A stretch of 38,992 nucleotides of DNA from Methylotenera sp. (GCA_005797835.1 SYKG01000021.1:1-38992); one strand, 5' to 3'. Positions 18,358 through 29,913 are shown, counted from the stretch's first letter. Notes: a model not told the origin generated them from the sequence alone. Program-made: numbers and translations.

Positions 18358-19536
18358 ATGTCAAAAATTATGGATACCTATGCTAGACAACCGGTAACCT
18401 TTGTAAAAGGAGAAGGTGTTTGGCTATGGGCTAAGGATGGTAAAAAGTATTTAGATGCTTTATCTGGCGTTGCTGTGAATGGATTGGGCCATACGCACCC
18501 TAAATTAATCAAAGCAATCAATGAGCAAATATCACGATTAATTCATGTGTCGAACGTTTATTGCATTACAGAGCAAGAAAAGTTAGCTGAAAAACTCACT
18601 GCTATTTCTGGTATGGAAAGTGTATTTTTTTGTAATTCAGGATGTGAGGCGAATGAAGCAGCTATTAAATTAGCAAGACTTTATGGCCATCAAAATGGGA
18701 TTGATACACCAGAAATTATTGTTATGGAAAAGGCTTTTCATGGCCGCACAATGGCAACGTTATCAGCTACTGGTAATCGAAAAGCACAAGCTGGCTTTGA
18801 GCCTCTTGTAGGTGGATTTATTAGAGTGGCTTTCGATGATTTAGAAGCCATTCAACAAATTGCTTTAAGAAAGAATAATGTGGTTGCTATTCTTCTAGAA
18901 ACAATTCAAGGTGAAGGTGGCATAAATATTCCAATCAATCTTCAAGATTATCTCAAAGGCTTAAGAGAGATTTGTGATCAACATAATTGGCTTTTAATTT
19001 TAGATGAAGTTCAGTCTGGAATTGCAAGAACAGGAAAATGGTTTGCGCACCAGCACACTTCTATTCAGCCTGATGTGATGACAATTGCAAAAGGTTTGGG
19101 TTCTGGGGTTCCAATCGGTGCATGTTTAGCTAAAGGAGTGGCAAGTCATGTATTTACCCCAGGTAAACATGGGTCAACGTTTGGTGGAAACCCTCTAGCA
19201 ACGGCAGCAGGTTATGCAACTCTGAAAATTATTGAAGAAGATAAACTATGTAGCCACGCATCTAAAATGGGTATTTTGATTAATGAAGAATTTACCAGGC
19301 ATTTAAGAGATTTTTCTCAAGTTAAAGTGATTCGAAATTCAGGCCTTATGGTAGGTATTGAGTTTGATCAGCCTTGTGGAGAACTAACTAGATTAGCATT
19401 AGATGAGGGGATTCTAATTAATGTGACAGCTGACAAGGTCATTCGTCTTTTGCCGCCACTTGTTATTAGTGAGGCAGAAGTAAAAGAATTAGCAGAGAGA
19501 TTGTCGCAAGTCATTAAAAATTATTTAGCAAAGTAA
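18358..19536 (+). CDS. argD: Acetylornithine/succinylornithine-type aminotransferase
   Basis: Converts N-acetylglutamate semialdehyde to N-acetylornithine in arginine synthesis. From ATG 18358 the protein has 392 residues, the usual length, beginning MSKIMDTYARQP. Class-III aminotransferase marks: SGCEAN near 95-100, AFHGRTMATLSATG, LDEVQSGIARTGK and the PLP-binding Lys245 in TIAKGLGSG. An upstream in-frame GTG at 18334 sits in a terminator tail and is rejected. It stands first in argD-argF-argG, which supports the arginine role over other class-III aminotransferases. The ribosome site is weak. Confidence 0.92.
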   Translation: MSKIMDTYARQPVTFVKGEGVWLWAKDGKKYLDALSGVAVNGLGHTHPKLIKAINEQISRLIHVSNVYCITEQEKLAEKLTAISGMESVFFCNSGCEANEAAIKLARLYGHQNGIDTPEIIVMEKAFHGRTMATLSATGNRKAQAGFEPLVGGFIRVAFDDLEAIQQIALRKNNVVAILLETIQGEGGINIPINLQDYLKGLREICDQHNWLLILDEVQSGIARTGKWFAHQHTSIQPDVMTIAKGLGSGVPIGACLAKGVASHVFTPGKHGSTFGGNPLATAAGYATLKIIEEDKLCSHASKMGILINEEFTRHLRDFSQVKVIRNSGLMVGIEFDQPCGELTRLALDEGILINVTADKVIRLLPPLVISEAEVKELAERLSQVIKNYLAK

Positions 19537-19559
19537 TGTTTCAAAATGGAATTAATTTT

Positions 19560-20483
19560 ATGAATACAAAACATTTTTTAAGATTCAATGATCTCAAACG
19601 TGATGAGTTTAACTATATTTTTGCGAGAGCAAGTTGGATAAAAAAACAATTTAAAGATTACAAACAGTATTGGCCTCTTGTCGATAGAACGTTGGTCATG
19701 ATTTTTGAAAAAGCAAGTACACGAACAAGATTATCCTTTGAGGCGGGTATTCAGCAACTAGGTGGCTCAGCAATTTATTTAAATACGAGAGACTCTCAAT
19801 TAGGCAGAGGTGAGCCAGTAGAGGATGCAGGACAAGTCATTTCACGCATGTGTGACCTAGTCATGATTCGTACGTTTGAGCAAGGTATCATTGATCGCTT
19901 TGCACAAAACTCAAGAGTACCCGTGATTAATGGATTAACTAATGAATATCATCCATGTCAGATTCTTGCTGATATTTTTACTTATATTGAACGCAAAGGT
20001 TCTATTCAGGGTAAAACAATTGCATGGATTGGCGATTCAAATAACGTATGTAATACCTGGCTTCAGGCTGCTGAAATATTAGACTTTAATGTGCATGTTT
20101 CAACACCTAAAGGTTATGAAGTTGAGGTTGAGCGAGCAGGTTTGTATGACGATAAACATTTTGAAGAATTTGATGATCCTATGGATGCTGCTAAAAATGC
20201 TGATATTTTAACAACTGATGTATGGACGAGTATGGGGTTTGAGTCCGAAAATGAAGAACGTTTAAAAGATTTTGCAGATTGGCAGATCGATCAAGAGATG
20301 ATGTCAGTTGCGTCAACAAATGCTTTGTTCATGCATTGTCTCCCAGCTCACCGCGGAGAGGAGGTTACTGCAGAGGTTATTGATGGCCCTCAAAGTGTCG
20401 TTTGGGATGAGGCTGAAAATCGTCTTCATGTCCAAAAGGCATTAATGGAATACCTATTATTAGGGAAATTGAAAAATGAATGA
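19560..20483 (+). CDS. argF: Ornithine carbamoyltransferase
   Basis: Makes citrulline from ornithine and carbamoyl phosphate. Conserved sites are present: STRT (residues 53-56) for carbamoyl phosphate, HPCQ, and [11 protein letters not shown] near the C-terminus for ornithine and catalysis. I place the start at ATG 19560 (307 residues, beginning MNTKHFLRF) because homologues begin there and a GGA at 19548-19550 lies 9 bases upstream. An earlier ATG at 19536 overlapping the argD stop would add eight residues and has no ribosome site. Its end overlaps argG by 8 bp. Confidence 0.95.
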   Translation: MNTKHFLRFNDLKRDEFNYIFARASWIKKQFKDYKQYWPLVDRTLVMIFEKASTRTRLSFEAGIQQLGGSAIYLNTRDSQLGRGEPVEDAGQVISRMCDLVMIRTFEQGIIDRFAQNSRVPVINGLTNEYHPCQILADIFTYIERKGSIQGKTIAWIGDSNNVCNTWLQAAEILDFNVHVSTPKGYEVEVERAGLYDDKHFEEFDDPMDAAKNADILTTDVWTSMGFESENEERLKDFADWQIDQEMMSVASTNALFMHCLPAHRGEEVTAEVIDGPQSVVWDEAENRLHVQKALMEYLLLGKLKNE

Positions 20484-21690
20484 TATTAAAAAAGTTGTTT
20501 TAGCATACTCAGGTGGACTTGATACATCCGTTATTTTGAAGTGGTTGCAAGAAACCTATCAATGCGAAGTGGTTACTTTTACAGCGGACTTAGGGCAGGG
20601 AGATGAACTAGAACCTGCAAGAGAAAAGGCTAAAGCAGCGGGTGTTAAAGAGATTTTTATTGAAGATTTGAAAGAAGAGTTTGTTCGAGACTTTGTATTT
20701 CCTATGTTTAGAGCAAATACAATATATGAAGGCGAATATTTACTTGGTACTTCTATTGCGAGACCGCTCATTGCTAAAAGATTAATTGAGCTTGCTAAAA
20801 AAACAAATGCAGATGCTATTTCTCATGGCGCTACAGGTAAAGGAAATGATCAAGTTCGTTTCGAACTGGGTGCATACGCTCTTAATCCCAATATTAAAAT
20901 TATTGCACCATGGCGTGAGTGGGATTTACTTAGTCGCGAAAAATTACTTAAGTATGCTGAGAAAAAAAATATTCCAGTTGAAATGAAACATAGAAAAGGC
21001 GGCAGCCCTTATAGTATGGATGCTAACTTATTACACATCTCTTATGAGGGGCGGCATTTAGAAAATCCAAGTATTGAACCTGAGGAAGAAATGTGGCGTT
21101 GGACTTTTAGCCCTGAAAAAACGCCTAATGAATCCGAAACTATAGAAATTGAATTTAAAAAAGGGGATCCTGTGAGCTTAAATGGCAAAGCTATGAGACC
21201 ACATGATTTTTTAGCATCTCTCAATAAATTAGGCGGCAGGCATGGTATTGGCAGATTAGATCTTGTAGAGAATCGATATGTAGGCATGAAGTCACGAGGT
21301 TGTTATGAAACGCCTGGGGGTACTATTTTATTAAAAGCTCATAGAGCAATAGAGTCTATAACTCTTGATCGTGAAGTGGCCCACCTTAAAGATGATTTGA
21401 TGCCAAGATTTGCTTCTTTAATCTATAACGGCTATTGGTGGAGTCCTGAGAGAGTGGCATTACAAACTTTCATAGATCATACACAATTAAATGTTAACGG
21501 TTGGGTCAAATTAAAACTTTTTAAAGGAAATGTTAGCGTCATTGGCAGAGACAGTTTAACAGATTCTCTTTTTGATACTTCTATTGCAACATTTGAAGAT
21601 GATGAAGGTGCATATGATCAAAAAGATGCAGAAGGGTTTATTAAACTCAATGCTTTAAGAATGAGAATCGCAGCAAAAATTAAAAAATAA
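20476..21690 (+). CDS. argG: Argininosuccinate synthase
   Basis: Condenses citrulline and aspartate using ATP. The 404-residue length is typical of the type found in most Proteobacteria. The N-type ATP pyrophosphatase loop AYSGGLDTS occupies residues 10-18, followed by [15 protein letters not shown] and [20 protein letters not shown]. It overlaps argF by 8 bp and completes the argD-argF-argG block. The lyase argH is not in the window. Confidence 0.97.
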   Translation: MNDIKKVVLAYSGGLDTSVILKWLQETYQCEVVTFTADLGQGDELEPAREKAKAAGVKEIFIEDLKEEFVRDFVFPMFRANTIYEGEYLLGTSIARPLIAKRLIELAKKTNADAISHGATGKGNDQVRFELGAYALNPNIKIIAPWREWDLLSREKLLKYAEKKNIPVEMKHRKGGSPYSMDANLLHISYEGRHLENPSIEPEEEMWRWTFSPEKTPNESETIEIEFKKGDPVSLNGKAMRPHDFLASLNKLGGRHGIGRLDLVENRYVGMKSRGCYETPGGTILLKAHRAIESITLDREVAHLKDDLMPRFASLIYNGYWWSPERVALQTFIDHTQLNVNGWVKLKLFKGNVSVIGRDSLTDSLFDTSIATFEDDEGAYDQKDAEGFIKLNALRMRIAAKIKK

Positions 21691-21701
21691 GGTGAATTTT
21701 C

Positions 21702-22013
21702 ATGGCGCAATTTGATAATGTAAGCGTAAAGAAAAAAGCAAATATTTACTTTGATGGCAAATGCGTGAGTCATACTATCCTTCTTCCTAACGGAACAAGA
21801 AGTACGATTGGTGTTATTTTCCCAAGTGTATTAACTTTTAATACGCAAACAGCTGAAGTCATGGAAGTTCTAGCTGGTTGCTGTCGTGTAAAATTATATG
21901 GTGCTTTAGACTGGATTGAGTATAGAGAAGATCAAAAGTTTTCTGTTCCTGCAAATTCCTCATTTGAAATTGAAACGACAGAGACACTTCATTATGTTTG
22001 TCATTTCGAATAA
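21702..22013 (+). CDS. ppnP: Pyrimidine/purine nucleoside phosphorylase PpnP
   Basis: A 103-residue single-domain cupin of the former YaiE/DUF1255 family. E. coli PpnP phosphorolyses several nucleosides to free base and ribose 1-phosphate. Family marks are [30 protein letters not shown], and the C-terminal [16 protein letters not shown]. It starts 11 bp after argG with AAGGTGA as ribosome site, so it belongs to the same message, apparently without functional connection to arginine synthesis. Confidence 0.9.
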   Translation: MAQFDNVSVKKKANIYFDGKCVSHTILLPNGTRSTIGVIFPSVLTFNTQTAEVMEVLAGCCRVKLYGALDWIEYREDQKFSVPANSSFEIETTETLHYVCHFE

Positions 22014-22040
22014 ATAAATTATTGAGCAAGGAGATCTTAT

Positions 22041-22535
22041 ATGCCATCTTTTGATATTTCATCTGAAGTAAACATGGCTAACTTAGCTAATTCAATTGAT
22101 GTTGCATCTCGAATGATTATTAATCGATACGATTTTAAAGGTACGAGTGCAAAAGTTGAATTTTCAGAAAAAGATTTAACGATTACGCTTTATGGGGACT
22201 CAGATTTTCAATTGGGTCAAATTAAAGATATTCTTTTGCCTGCAATGGAAAAGAAAGAAGCAGACAGTTCAAAAAGACTAGATCCTCAAGATATACAAAG
22301 TGTATCTGGAAATAAAGTGAAACAGTTGCTGAAATTAAGATCAGGTATTGATATTGAACTTGCAAAAAAAATTGTTAAATTACTTAAAGATAGTGGTCTT
22401 AAAGTTCAATCTGCAATTCAAGGTCAAAGTGTTCGCATATCTGGTGCAAAAAGAGACAATCTTCAAGAAGCTATTGCATTCATTAAAAAGAGTATTTCAG
22501 ATTTTCCACTTCAATTTGGAAACTTTAGAGATTAA
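22041..22535 (+). CDS. yajQ: YajQ-family cyclic-di-GMP/nucleotide-binding protein
   Basis: A 164-residue protein beginning [12 protein letters not shown] with the family's duplicated ferredoxin-like fold. Further marks are [13 protein letters not shown], the central [19 protein letters not shown], and [17 protein letters not shown] near the end. YajQ proteins bind cyclic-di-GMP in Xanthomonas and act as transcription cofactors, and elsewhere they bind RNA or phage proteins. Whether this copy binds the nucleotide is not visible. A perfect AAGGAG at 22028-22033 precedes the start, suggesting high translation. leuC begins 8 bp downstream. Confidence 0.92.
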   Translation: MPSFDISSEVNMANLANSIDVASRMIINRYDFKGTSAKVEFSEKDLTITLYGDSDFQLGQIKDILLPAMEKKEADSSKRLDPQDIQSVSGNKVKQLLKLRSGIDIELAKKIVKLLKDSGLKVQSAIQGQSVRISGAKRDNLQEAIAFIKKSISDFPLQFGNFRD

Positions 22536-22543
22536 GTAGACAC

Positions 22544-23947
22544 ATGCAAGCTAAAACACTCTATGAAAAATTATTTGAAAGTCATATTGTAAGAGAGGAT
22601 GCCGGTACTTATCTTCTTTATATTGACCGACATCTTGTTCATGAAGTTACAAGCCCTCAAGCATTTGAAGGATTAAGAATTAATCAAAGACCTGTTTGGA
22701 GAAGCAAGTCAATTCTTGCTGTCCCAGATCATAATGTGCCTACTACAGATCGTTCATTTGGTATTTCTGACCCAATCTCAAAGATTCAAGTTGAAACACT
22801 TGATGAAAATTGTAAACATTTTGGATTAGTACAATTTCCAATGAATGATAACCGTCAAGGTATAGTTCATGTTATAGGACCTGAGCAAGGAAGTACTTTA
22901 CCTGGTATGACGATAGTATGTGGTGATTCTCATACAAGTACGCATGGGGCATTCGGTGCACTTGCTATAGGTATTGGAACCTCTGAAGTTGAACACGTGT
23001 TAGCTACTCAATGTTTGATTTTAAAAAAATTCAAAACCATGGAAGTTTGTGTTGATGGAAAGCTAAATAAAAATATTACTGCCAAAGATATTGCTCTAGC
23101 TCTAATTGGTAAAATTGGAACAGCTGGTGGCACAGGTTATGCAATTGAATTTACTGGCGAAGTTATTCGCTCATTATCTATGGAAGGCAGAATGACACTA
23201 TGTAATATGGCCATTGAAGCGGGCGCCAGAGCTGGTTTGGTGGCGGTAGATGAAGTGACAATATCATATGTTGAAGATAGACCTTTTGCACCTAAAGGTG
23301 ATGCTCTTGAGAAAGCAAAAACTTATTGGAAAACGTTACACACTGATCCTAATGCAAAATTTGATAAAATAGTCGTTCTTAGGGGCAATGAAATAATTCC
23401 TCAAGTAACTTGGGGAACTTCTCCGGAAATGGTTGTAGGTATCGATGGCATGACCCCTGATCCAAAAAAAGAAAACGATCTATCTAAAAGAAAAAGTATT
23501 GAGGATGCACTAGCTTATATGGGTCTTGAACCTAATCTTCCTGTTCGTCAAATCCATATTGATAAGATTTTTATTGGGTCATGTACTAATTCAAGAATAG
23601 AGGATTTACGAGAAGCTGCAGATGTGCTGAGAGATAAAAAAATTTCAAAAAATATTAAGTTAGCTCTTGTAGTTCCTGGATCAGGCCTTGTCAAAATTCA
23701 GGCTGAGAAGGAAGGTTTAGATAAAATTTTTATAGCAGCAGGTTATGAATGGAGAGAACCTGGTTGTTCGATGTGTTTAGCGATGAATGCTGATCGACTA
23801 AGCCCCGGTGAGCGCTGCGCATCAACTTCTAATAGAAACTTTGAGGGTCGCCAGGGTCAGGGTGGCAGAACACATCTTGTAAGTCCGTCTATGGCAGCAG
23901 CAGCAAGCGTTTATGGCCATTTTGTTGATATAAGAACTTTATATTAA
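22544..23947 (+). CDS. leuC: 3-isopropylmalate dehydratase large subunit
   Basis: Isomerises 2- to 3-isopropylmalate together with LeuD in leucine synthesis. The 467-residue protein has the three [4Fe-4S] cysteines: Cys347 ([11 protein letters not shown]), Cys408 and Cys411 (GCSMCLAMN). [22 protein letters not shown] and [15 protein letters not shown] are also conserved. leuD follows after 3 bp. The entericidin-like gene often found between leuC and leuD in Betaproteobacteria is absent, consistent with genome compaction. Confidence 0.97.
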   Translation: MQAKTLYEKLFESHIVREDAGTYLLYIDRHLVHEVTSPQAFEGLRINQRPVWRSKSILAVPDHNVPTTDRSFGISDPISKIQVETLDENCKHFGLVQFPMNDNRQGIVHVIGPEQGSTLPGMTIVCGDSHTSTHGAFGALAIGIGTSEVEHVLATQCLILKKFKTMEVCVDGKLNKNITAKDIALALIGKIGTAGGTGYAIEFTGEVIRSLSMEGRMTLCNMAIEAGARAGLVAVDEVTISYVEDRPFAPKGDALEKAKTYWKTLHTDPNAKFDKIVVLRGNEIIPQVTWGTSPEMVVGIDGMTPDPKKENDLSKRKSIEDALAYMGLEPNLPVRQIHIDKIFIGSCTNSRIEDLREAADVLRDKKISKNIKLALVVPGSGLVKIQAEKEGLDKIFIAAGYEWREPGCSMCLAMNADRLSPGERCASTSNRNFEGRQGQGGRTHLVSPSMAAAASVYGHFVDIRTLY

Positions 23948-23950
23948 TTT

Positions 23951-24586
23951 ATGAAACCATTTATTACTCATACAGGTATTGCAGTGCCGCTGGATCGTGC
24001 AAATATTGATACGGATGCCATTATTCCAAAGCAATTTTTGAAATTGATTAAGAAAACAGGTTTTGGCCCCCATTTATTTGATGAATGGCGATATCTTGAT
24101 CACGGTGAACCGGGTATGGATTTAACTCAAAGAAAAAAAAATCCAGATTTTGTACTTAATCAAGCACGATATGAAAAGGCAACTATTTTAATTACACGTG
24201 AAAATTTTGGTTGTGGCTCAAGCCGAGAACATGCGCCATGGGCGTTAGAAGACTATGGCTTCAAAACTATATTAGCCCCTAGTTTTGCTGACATTTTTCA
24301 TAGTAATTGCTTTAAAAATGGTTTGTTACCTATTGTTTTACATAGTGAAATAATTAGTCAATTATTTAAATCTGTTGCTGCAAAAAAGGGTTATACATTA
24401 ACAATTGATTTAGAAAATCAATGCATCATTCTTCCTTCAAATGAAAAAATAAGTTTTGAAGTAGATGCATATAGAAAGCATTGTTTAATGAGTGGATTAG
24501 ATGATATTGGATTAACTATGCAGCATAGTGAAAATATTGAAGCATTTGAAAAGACTTATTATCAAAAAAACTCGTGGTTACTTTAA
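23951..24586 (+). CDS. leuD: 3-isopropylmalate dehydratase small subunit
   Basis: The swivel-domain subunit of isopropylmalate isomerase, 211 residues, standard for the proteobacterial type. Key stretches are [20 protein letters not shown], the substrate loop region around [14 protein letters not shown], and [18 protein letters not shown]. It lies directly between leuC and leuB in a leuCDB block. Confidence 0.97.
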   Translation: MKPFITHTGIAVPLDRANIDTDAIIPKQFLKLIKKTGFGPHLFDEWRYLDHGEPGMDLTQRKKNPDFVLNQARYEKATILITRENFGCGSSREHAPWALEDYGFKTILAPSFADIFHSNCFKNGLLPIVLHSEIISQLFKSVAAKKGYTLTIDLENQCIILPSNEKISFEVDAYRKHCLMSGLDDIGLTMQHSENIEAFEKTYYQKNSWLL

Positions 24587-24608
24587 ATTAGAAAGTTTTT
24601 TTAATAAA

Positions 24609-25670
24609 ATGAAGATTGCAATTTTACCTGGCGATGGGATTGGCCCTGAAATTACAAAGCAAGCAGTCAATGTAATAAAAGCGCTTAATGTAGGTGCCGA
24701 ATTAACAGAGGCGCCCATTGGCGGTGCTGGTTATAAAGTATTTGGTGATCCTCTTCCAGACCTTACTCTTGATCTTGCAATAAGATCCGATGCAATTCTT
24801 TTGGGCGCTGTAGGTGATTGGAAATATGACACCCTTCCAAGAGATAAAAGACCTGAGCGCGGGTTACTTCGTATTCGAAAAGAACTGAATTTATTTGCAA
24901 ATTTAAGGCCTGCAATTTTATATCCTGAGCTTGTTGAAGCTTCTTCACTTAAAGCTGAGATTGTTTCAAATCTCGATATTATGATTGTGAGAGAACTTAC
25001 GGGCGACATTTATTTTGGTGAACCTCGCGGTATTCATAAAGATGTAAACGGAGAACGAGAGGGTATTAATACAATGCGTTATTCGGAATCCGAAATTAAA
25101 CGTATTGGCCATGTAGCTTTTCAGATCGCAATGAAGCGGTCAAAAAAATTATGCTCAGTTGATAAAGCAAATGTTTTGGAAGCAACGGAGTTGTGGCGTC
25201 AAATTATGATTGATCTATCGCAAGAATATCCTGCAGTTGAATTAACACACATGTATGTTGACAACGCCGCGATGCAACTCATTAAAAATCCAAAACAATT
25301 TGATGTTCTGGTGACAGGCAATATATTTGGGGATATTTTGTCTGATGAAGCCTCTATGCTCACTGGTTCAATTGGTATGCTTCCGTCTGCATCGCTTGAT
25401 ACAAAAAATAAAGGTCTGTATGAGCCAAGCCATGGTTCAGCCCCTGATATTGCCGGGAAAAATATTGCAAATCCTCTTGCTTCAATTTTATCTTTAGCCA
25501 TGATGTTTAGATATACATTTGACGACGAAAAAAATGCAAATAGAATTGAACTGGCTGTTAAAAATGCATTAAGTTTGGGCTTTAGAACTGCAGATATTTA
25601 TTCTGTTGGGGATAAAAAAGTAACTTGTAGTGAAATGGGTGAGGCAGTAATTGCGTCACTTAACTTATAA
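24609..25670 (+). CDS. leuB: 3-isopropylmalate dehydrogenase
   Basis: NAD-dependent oxidative decarboxylation of 3-isopropylmalate. Starting at ATG 24609 gives 353 residues beginning [15 protein letters not shown], where homologues begin. The open frame extends 27 codons upstream into leuD, but that extension has no homologous content. Visible motifs are [16 protein letters not shown], the substrate arginines, [27 protein letters not shown] (metal-binding Asp residues) and the NAD-contacting [18 protein letters not shown]. Confidence 0.96.
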   Translation: MKIAILPGDGIGPEITKQAVNVIKALNVGAELTEAPIGGAGYKVFGDPLPDLTLDLAIRSDAILLGAVGDWKYDTLPRDKRPERGLLRIRKELNLFANLRPAILYPELVEASSLKAEIVSNLDIMIVRELTGDIYFGEPRGIHKDVNGEREGINTMRYSESEIKRIGHVAFQIAMKRSKKLCSVDKANVLEATELWRQIMIDLSQEYPAVELTHMYVDNAAMQLIKNPKQFDVLVTGNIFGDILSDEASMLTGSIGMLPSASLDTKNKGLYEPSHGSAPDIAGKNIANPLASILSLAMMFRYTFDDEKNANRIELAVKNALSLGFRTADIYSVGDKKVTCSEMGEAVIASLNL

Positions 25671-25685
25671 AGAAAAGGATATTTA

Positions 25686-26804
25686 ATGATTCGAGTTGGT
25701 TTTGTTGGCTGGCGAGGAATGGTGGGTTCAGTTCTTATGCAGAGAATGCAAGAAGAATATGATTTTAAGGAATTTGACTCAACTTTCTTTTCCACCTCGC
25801 AAAGCGGTAATGCAGCGCCATCCTTTTCTGCTAGTCGTGGCGTATTAAAAGATGCTCAGAATATAAAAGAGCTTACAGCCATGGATATTATTCTTTCATG
25901 TCAAGGTGGTGATTACACAAGTGATATATATCCTAAACTAAGAAATACTGGGTGGCAGGGACATTGGATTGATGCAGCATCAACTTTAAGAATGGAAAAA
26001 GATGCTGTGATTATTTTAGATCCTCTCAATGGAGATCTTATTCAAGAAGCTTATAAAAAGGGTAATAAAAACTGGATTGGTGGAAACTGCACAGTATCGT
26101 TAATGCTGTTGGCTTTGGATGGGCTTTTCAAGCAAGATCTTGTAGAGTGGATTTCCTCCATGACTTATCAAGCTGCAAGCGGAGCTGGTGCGGAAAATAT
26201 GAGAGAACTGATTTCTCAGATGGGTAAAATTTATGATCATGCTAAAGATTTGATTAATAATCCTCAGTCAACTATTTTAGATATTGACCGAAATGTTGCA
26301 TTAACACTTCAATCTCAAGATTTTCCAATGGATAACTTTAGTGTGCCTTTAGCAGGAAGTTTGATTCCTTGGATAGATAAGGACTTAAAGAATGGCCAAA
26401 GTAAAGAAGAATGGAAAAGCTCTGCTGAAACAAATAAAATTCTTGGAAAAGAAAATAATTTTATTGTAATTGAGGGTTTATGTGTTCGTATTGGTGCGAT
26501 GCGTTGTCACAGTCAAGCCTTAACAATTAAGTTAAAAAAGAATATTTCCATAGAAGAAATCAATCAAACTATCAGCAGCGCTAATGAATGGGTTAGATTA
26601 ATTCCAAATCAGCGGGAAATTTCAATAAAAGAATTAAGTCCAGCAGCAGTTTCAGGAAAGCTCTCCATTCCAATAGGTAGAATTCGAAAGCTTAATATGG
26701 GACCTGAGTATATTTCAGCATTTACAGTAGGCGATCAATTACTATGGGGCGCTGCAGAGCCACTAAGGCGTATTTTAAGAATACTTATTAAATCTACTAA
26801 ATGA
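25686..26804 (+). CDS. asd: Aspartate-semialdehyde dehydrogenase
   Basis: Reduces aspartyl phosphate to aspartate semialdehyde, the branch point to lysine, diaminopimelate, methionine and threonine. The 372-residue length fits the Gram-negative class. The NADP loop is [12 protein letters not shown], and the catalytic Cys135 sits in [22 protein letters not shown] holds the substrate-binding Arg and active-site His. AAGGAT lies just before the ATG. The leuB-asd-fimV-truA order is standard in Betaproteobacteria. Its stop overlaps the fimV start (ATGA). Confidence 0.96.
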   Translation: MIRVGFVGWRGMVGSVLMQRMQEEYDFKEFDSTFFSTSQSGNAAPSFSASRGVLKDAQNIKELTAMDIILSCQGGDYTSDIYPKLRNTGWQGHWIDAASTLRMEKDAVIILDPLNGDLIQEAYKKGNKNWIGGNCTVSLMLLALDGLFKQDLVEWISSMTYQAASGAGAENMRELISQMGKIYDHAKDLINNPQSTILDIDRNVALTLQSQDFPMDNFSVPLAGSLIPWIDKDLKNGQSKEEWKSSAETNKILGKENNFIVIEGLCVRIGAMRCHSQALTIKLKKNISIEEINQTISSANEWVRLIPNQREISIKELSPAAVSGKLSIPIGRIRKLNMGPEYISAFTVGDQLLWGAAEPLRRILRILIKSTK

Positions 26805-28453
26805 AACTTATGAGCCAGCAAATTAAGCAACTATTTTTATTGTCTATTCTTTTATTTCCACTGATCGGTAATGCGTTACAGCTGGGTAAAATTGTTGTGA
26901 CATCATCGCAAGGTCAACCTCTCAATGCTGAAATTGAAATAATGTTAACTCCAGGAGAAGATATATCTAAATTTCAAGCATCTCTGGCTTCTAAAGAGAA
27001 TTATGAATCGCAAGGTATAGAGCGACTTTCCATCCATAATAATATTTCAGTTATTCTGCAAAAAAATGAGAAAGGGCTCACTGTTCTTAAATTAAAAAGT
27101 ATTCAGCCGGTGCTTGATCCTTTTTTAGATTTATTCATCCAAGTTGATTCCGCTAAAGGAAGAAATTATCGCGAATATACTGTACTCCTTGATCCTCCAG
27201 AAACCCTGATTTCGCAGCAAGAGAAAATTGTAGCTGTTGATAAAACAGACCCAATTCCAAAAAATGAAAAAAAGGAATTGAAGGAAGATTTTAATAAAAA
27301 AAAAGATGCTGAGGAAAAAGTTATTAAAAGTAACTTTGAACCCCTTAAAAAAAATACATTAGAAAATTTAGCATCAAAATCAATTGTGGTTAAACCTCGT
27401 GATACTGCTTTTAAATTAGCACGGGAATATAAAATCCCTAATATTACTGTCGAACAAATGGTGATAGGAATTTTTAATCTTAATGAGTTTGCATTTATAA
27501 ATAAAAATATTAATGGAATTGAAGTTGGCCAAAAAATTATTTTACCGACAAGAGATGATTTTATAAACTTAAGTCATACTAAAGCGTTAGCTGAAATTAA
27601 AATTCAATCGACGCAATGGAATAAATTTAGCACCAAGACGGCTGAGGCTGCTGCAAATGCAAGTAAAGAGAGTGATGTACAATCTGAAAATTTTCTTACA
27701 CCCTCAACAACTATTCAAAATCAACCGAAAACATTAACCCCTCGTATTAAATTGACAGGCGATATTTTAAGTACTATTAAAAATAGTAAGGAAGTAGAGC
27801 CAAAAGAAATGAATTCAATGACTGATGATAAAATCGCACTAGAAAAAAATATAAAAGATATTGAGCAAAAAATTCAGCTTTTAGAAAAAGAACTTGCGGA
27901 TGCAAAAAAGATATTTGCTTTATCTAGTCAGACATTATTTGAGCTTCAAGAAAAATCCAAACAAGCAATTCAATCTAAAGATTTTACTAATAAGGAATTA
28001 GTATTAAAAGATCCTATAGTTGAATCTAAGTCTGACCTTAATTCACTTATTAATAAACTTAATGATGAAGAAGTAAATAAAAATGAATTGGTACCCCCCG
28101 TTGACACATCGTTTAAATCTTCAATTTCAGATGATTCAACTGATCAGGAAGCCAGTGCACAATTAGCTTCAGCTAAGGAGCCGTCTAATATGTTGCCATT
28201 CGAAAGCTTATTGATTTCGTTAATTGCTCTTTCTGCTGCTTTGATCATGATTTTTGTGATGAAATCTAAAAGGCAACAAGAACAAAAAGAACTTATTGGT
28301 TCTATGAATAAAGATAATACTATGGTTGTTAAAGAAGAAGTGAATATTGATTTATCGTCTATCAAAGAAGATAATATTATTAAAGCTATTGATTTGTCAG
28401 ATATTGAAATTAATATATCTGATAAAGATCACAAGCCTACTCGTTCTGAATAA
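26801..28453 (+). CDS. fimV: FimV-like LysM protein, short form
   Basis: A 550-residue inner-membrane protein. A signal peptide (residues about 1-26, ending GNA) precedes the conserved FimV N-terminal domain ([20 protein letters not shown]). A LysM-like segment ([17 protein letters not shown], about residues 196-248) would bind peptidoglycan. A coiled coil lies around residues 345-390, and one membrane helix at about 467-487. FimV of Pseudomonas organises polar type IV pili and continues into a large cytoplasmic TPR region, whereas here only about 65 residues follow the helix. The frame ends cleanly, with no homologous continuation in other frames. The 4-bp overlap with asd supports the start. 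Confidence 0.85.
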   Translation: MKLMSQQIKQLFLLSILLFPLIGNALQLGKIVVTSSQGQPLNAEIEIMLTPGEDISKFQASLASKENYESQGIERLSIHNNISVILQKNEKGLTVLKLKSIQPVLDPFLDLFIQVDSAKGRNYREYTVLLDPPETLISQQEKIVAVDKTDPIPKNEKKELKEDFNKKKDAEEKVIKSNFEPLKKNTLENLASKSIVVKPRDTAFKLAREYKIPNITVEQMVIGIFNLNEFAFINKNINGIEVGQKIILPTRDDFINLSHTKALAEIKIQSTQWNKFSTKTAEAAANASKESDVQSENFLTPSTTIQNQPKTLTPRIKLTGDILSTIKNSKEVEPKEMNSMTDDKIALEKNIKDIEQKIQLLEKELADAKKIFALSSQTLFELQEKSKQAIQSKDFTNKELVLKDPIVESKSDLNSLINKLNDEEVNKNELVPPVDTSFKSSISDDSTDQEASAQLASAKEPSNMLPFESLLISLIALSAALIMIFVMKSKRQQEQKELIGSMNKDNTMVVKEEVNIDLSSIKEDNIIKAIDLSDIEINISDKDHKPTRSE

Positions 28454-28476
28454 GGCAATTTAACGATTAACTTATC

Positions 28477-29100
28477 GTGCATGCATTAGTTAAATTAATA
28501 GGTATTTTGTGTGCTTTATTATTTATCAACAAATACAATTTTAATTTTAATCTTTTTTTGTTTTTTTTCATTTGTATTACTTCTTGGTTTATAAAATTCT
28601 CTTTACCTAAGCTTATCCTTAGAATAAAGTTTTTTCTTATTATTACTTTTCTCCTATATGTATTTAATACACCTGGGGAATATATAGTTCTTTGGCCATA
28701 TCTTTCGCCGTCATATGATGGCCTTATATTAGGCGGAACACAAATTATGCGCCTCGTAAATTCTGTTGCTATGATAACTATGATGATCTCAATAATGAGT
28801 TATCAGACTTTGATCGAAACTTTTTACTTAATTTTTAAACCCCTAAGAATATTAGGAATTGATGCAAAAAGTTTTTCTGTTCGTCTTTATTTGACTATGA
28901 AGTATGTAAAGTCTTTTCAATCAAAACAAAAACTAAGGTTCAATTTTAAGGATTTATCCTCATTACTCTTAAATTCAAATGATAAACTTCATATGAAGTG
29001 TATCTATATTAAAATTAAAGAAGTAAAAGTTAGTCGCTTATCTAAGAGTATGATTTTTTTAATGATATCTATAACATTTTTTTTTATTTTTTACTTATAA
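28477..29100 (+). CDS. EcfT/CbiQ-like membrane protein, divergent
   Basis: A 207-residue protein with about five hydrophobic helices. The middle section, LGGTQIMRLVNSVAMITMM followed by SYQTLIETFYLIFKPLRILG, resembles the energy-coupling factor transmembrane subunit EcfT, in which a similar Thr-rich helix precedes a 'kPLrrlG' turn. The Ala-Arg-Gly coupling helices that EcfT uses to grip its ATPases are not recognisable; a lysine-rich segment stands there. No ATPase or S-component gene is nearby. It sits 23 bp after fimV and 6 bp before truA. The protein is very AT-rich and could be a degenerating or repurposed relative. Confidence 0.5.
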   Translation: MHALVKLIGILCALLFINKYNFNFNLFLFFFICITSWFIKFSLPKLILRIKFFLIITFLLYVFNTPGEYIVLWPYLSPSYDGLILGGTQIMRLVNSVAMITMMISIMSYQTLIETFYLIFKPLRILGIDAKSFSVRLYLTMKYVKSFQSKQKLRFNFKDLSSLLLNSNDKLHMKCIYIKIKEVKVSRLSKSMIFLMISITFFFIFYL

Positions 29101-29106
29101 ATTTGT

Positions 29107-29913
29107 ATGAAAATTGCATTATGTATTGAATACAATGGCTCTAGTTATTCTGGCTGGCAAAAGCAGAATGATGTCGATTCTATTCAAGGTCAAATTGAAA
29201 AAGCACTCGAGAGTATTGCAAAAGAAAAATTAGATACCTTTGCTTCAGGTCGAACTGATTCTGGTGTTCATGCACTTGTTCAAATAATTCATTTTGAAAC
29301 CAGGATTAAAAGACCAACTACTTCCTGGGTGAGAGGTGTTAATGCATTTTTACCCCCTGCAATTAGAGTGTTATGGGCAAAAGAAGTTAATGATAAATTT
29401 CATGCGCGTCATTCTGCCATACAACGTCATTATGAGTATTTAGTTTATAACGCGTCTTTTCCTTCTGCTTTATGGTTAAATCAATCGGGGTGGATTCATG
29501 ATGACCTCGATTTTAATAAGATGAAAGAGGCCATTCAATATTTTGAAGGTGAACATGATTTCAGCGCGTTTCGATCTTCAGAATGTCAAGCTAAAAGTCC
29601 AGTGAGAAAGATATCTCAAACTTCAATTGAAAATTATTATCCATTTTATCTCTTTAAGTTTTCTGCGAATGGTTTTCTGCATCATCAAATTAGAAATATG
29701 ATGGGAGCTATTCTTTATATCGGTAAAGGTAATTATCCAAGCATATATATTGAAGAGTTGTTATTATCAAAAGACAGGTCAAAGTCGCCCCCAACTTTTT
29801 CTTCTCATGGGCTTTATCTGTCTGGTGTTGATTATGATGCGAGTCACCAATTTCCCTTTATGCATCGTACCGTAAATATTTTTGACAATAATCATTTTAG
29901 CCAAGATCGTTAA
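29107..29913 (+). CDS. truA: tRNA pseudouridine(38-40) synthase
   Basis: Isomerises uridines 38-40 in the anticodon arm of many tRNAs. The 268-residue protein carries the catalytic Asp51 in ASGRTDSGVHAL. Other marks are EYNGSSYSGWQKQ at the start, ARHSAIQRHYEYLVYN, and the C-terminal HHQIRNMMGAILYIGKG. It lies between asd-fimV and trpF, as in most Betaproteobacteria. Confidence 0.96.
   Translation: MKIALCIEYNGSSYSGWQKQNDVDSIQGQIEKALESIAKEKLDTFASGRTDSGVHALVQIIHFETRIKRPTTSWVRGVNAFLPPAIRVLWAKEVNDKFHARHSAIQRHYEYLVYNASFPSALWLNQSGWIHDDLDFNKMKEAIQYFEGEHDFSAFRSSECQAKSPVRKISQTSIENYYPFYLFKFSANGFLHHQIRNMMGAILYIGKGNYPSIYIEELLLSKDRSKSPPTFSSHGLYLSGVDYDASHQFPFMHRTVNIFDNNHFSQDR

Noticed and set aside
24528-24608. 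Upstream in-frame ATG extending leuB by 27 codons
   Set aside because: It lies inside leuD and the translated extension looks like shadow sequence; LeuB proteins begin at the [10 protein letters not shown] strand.
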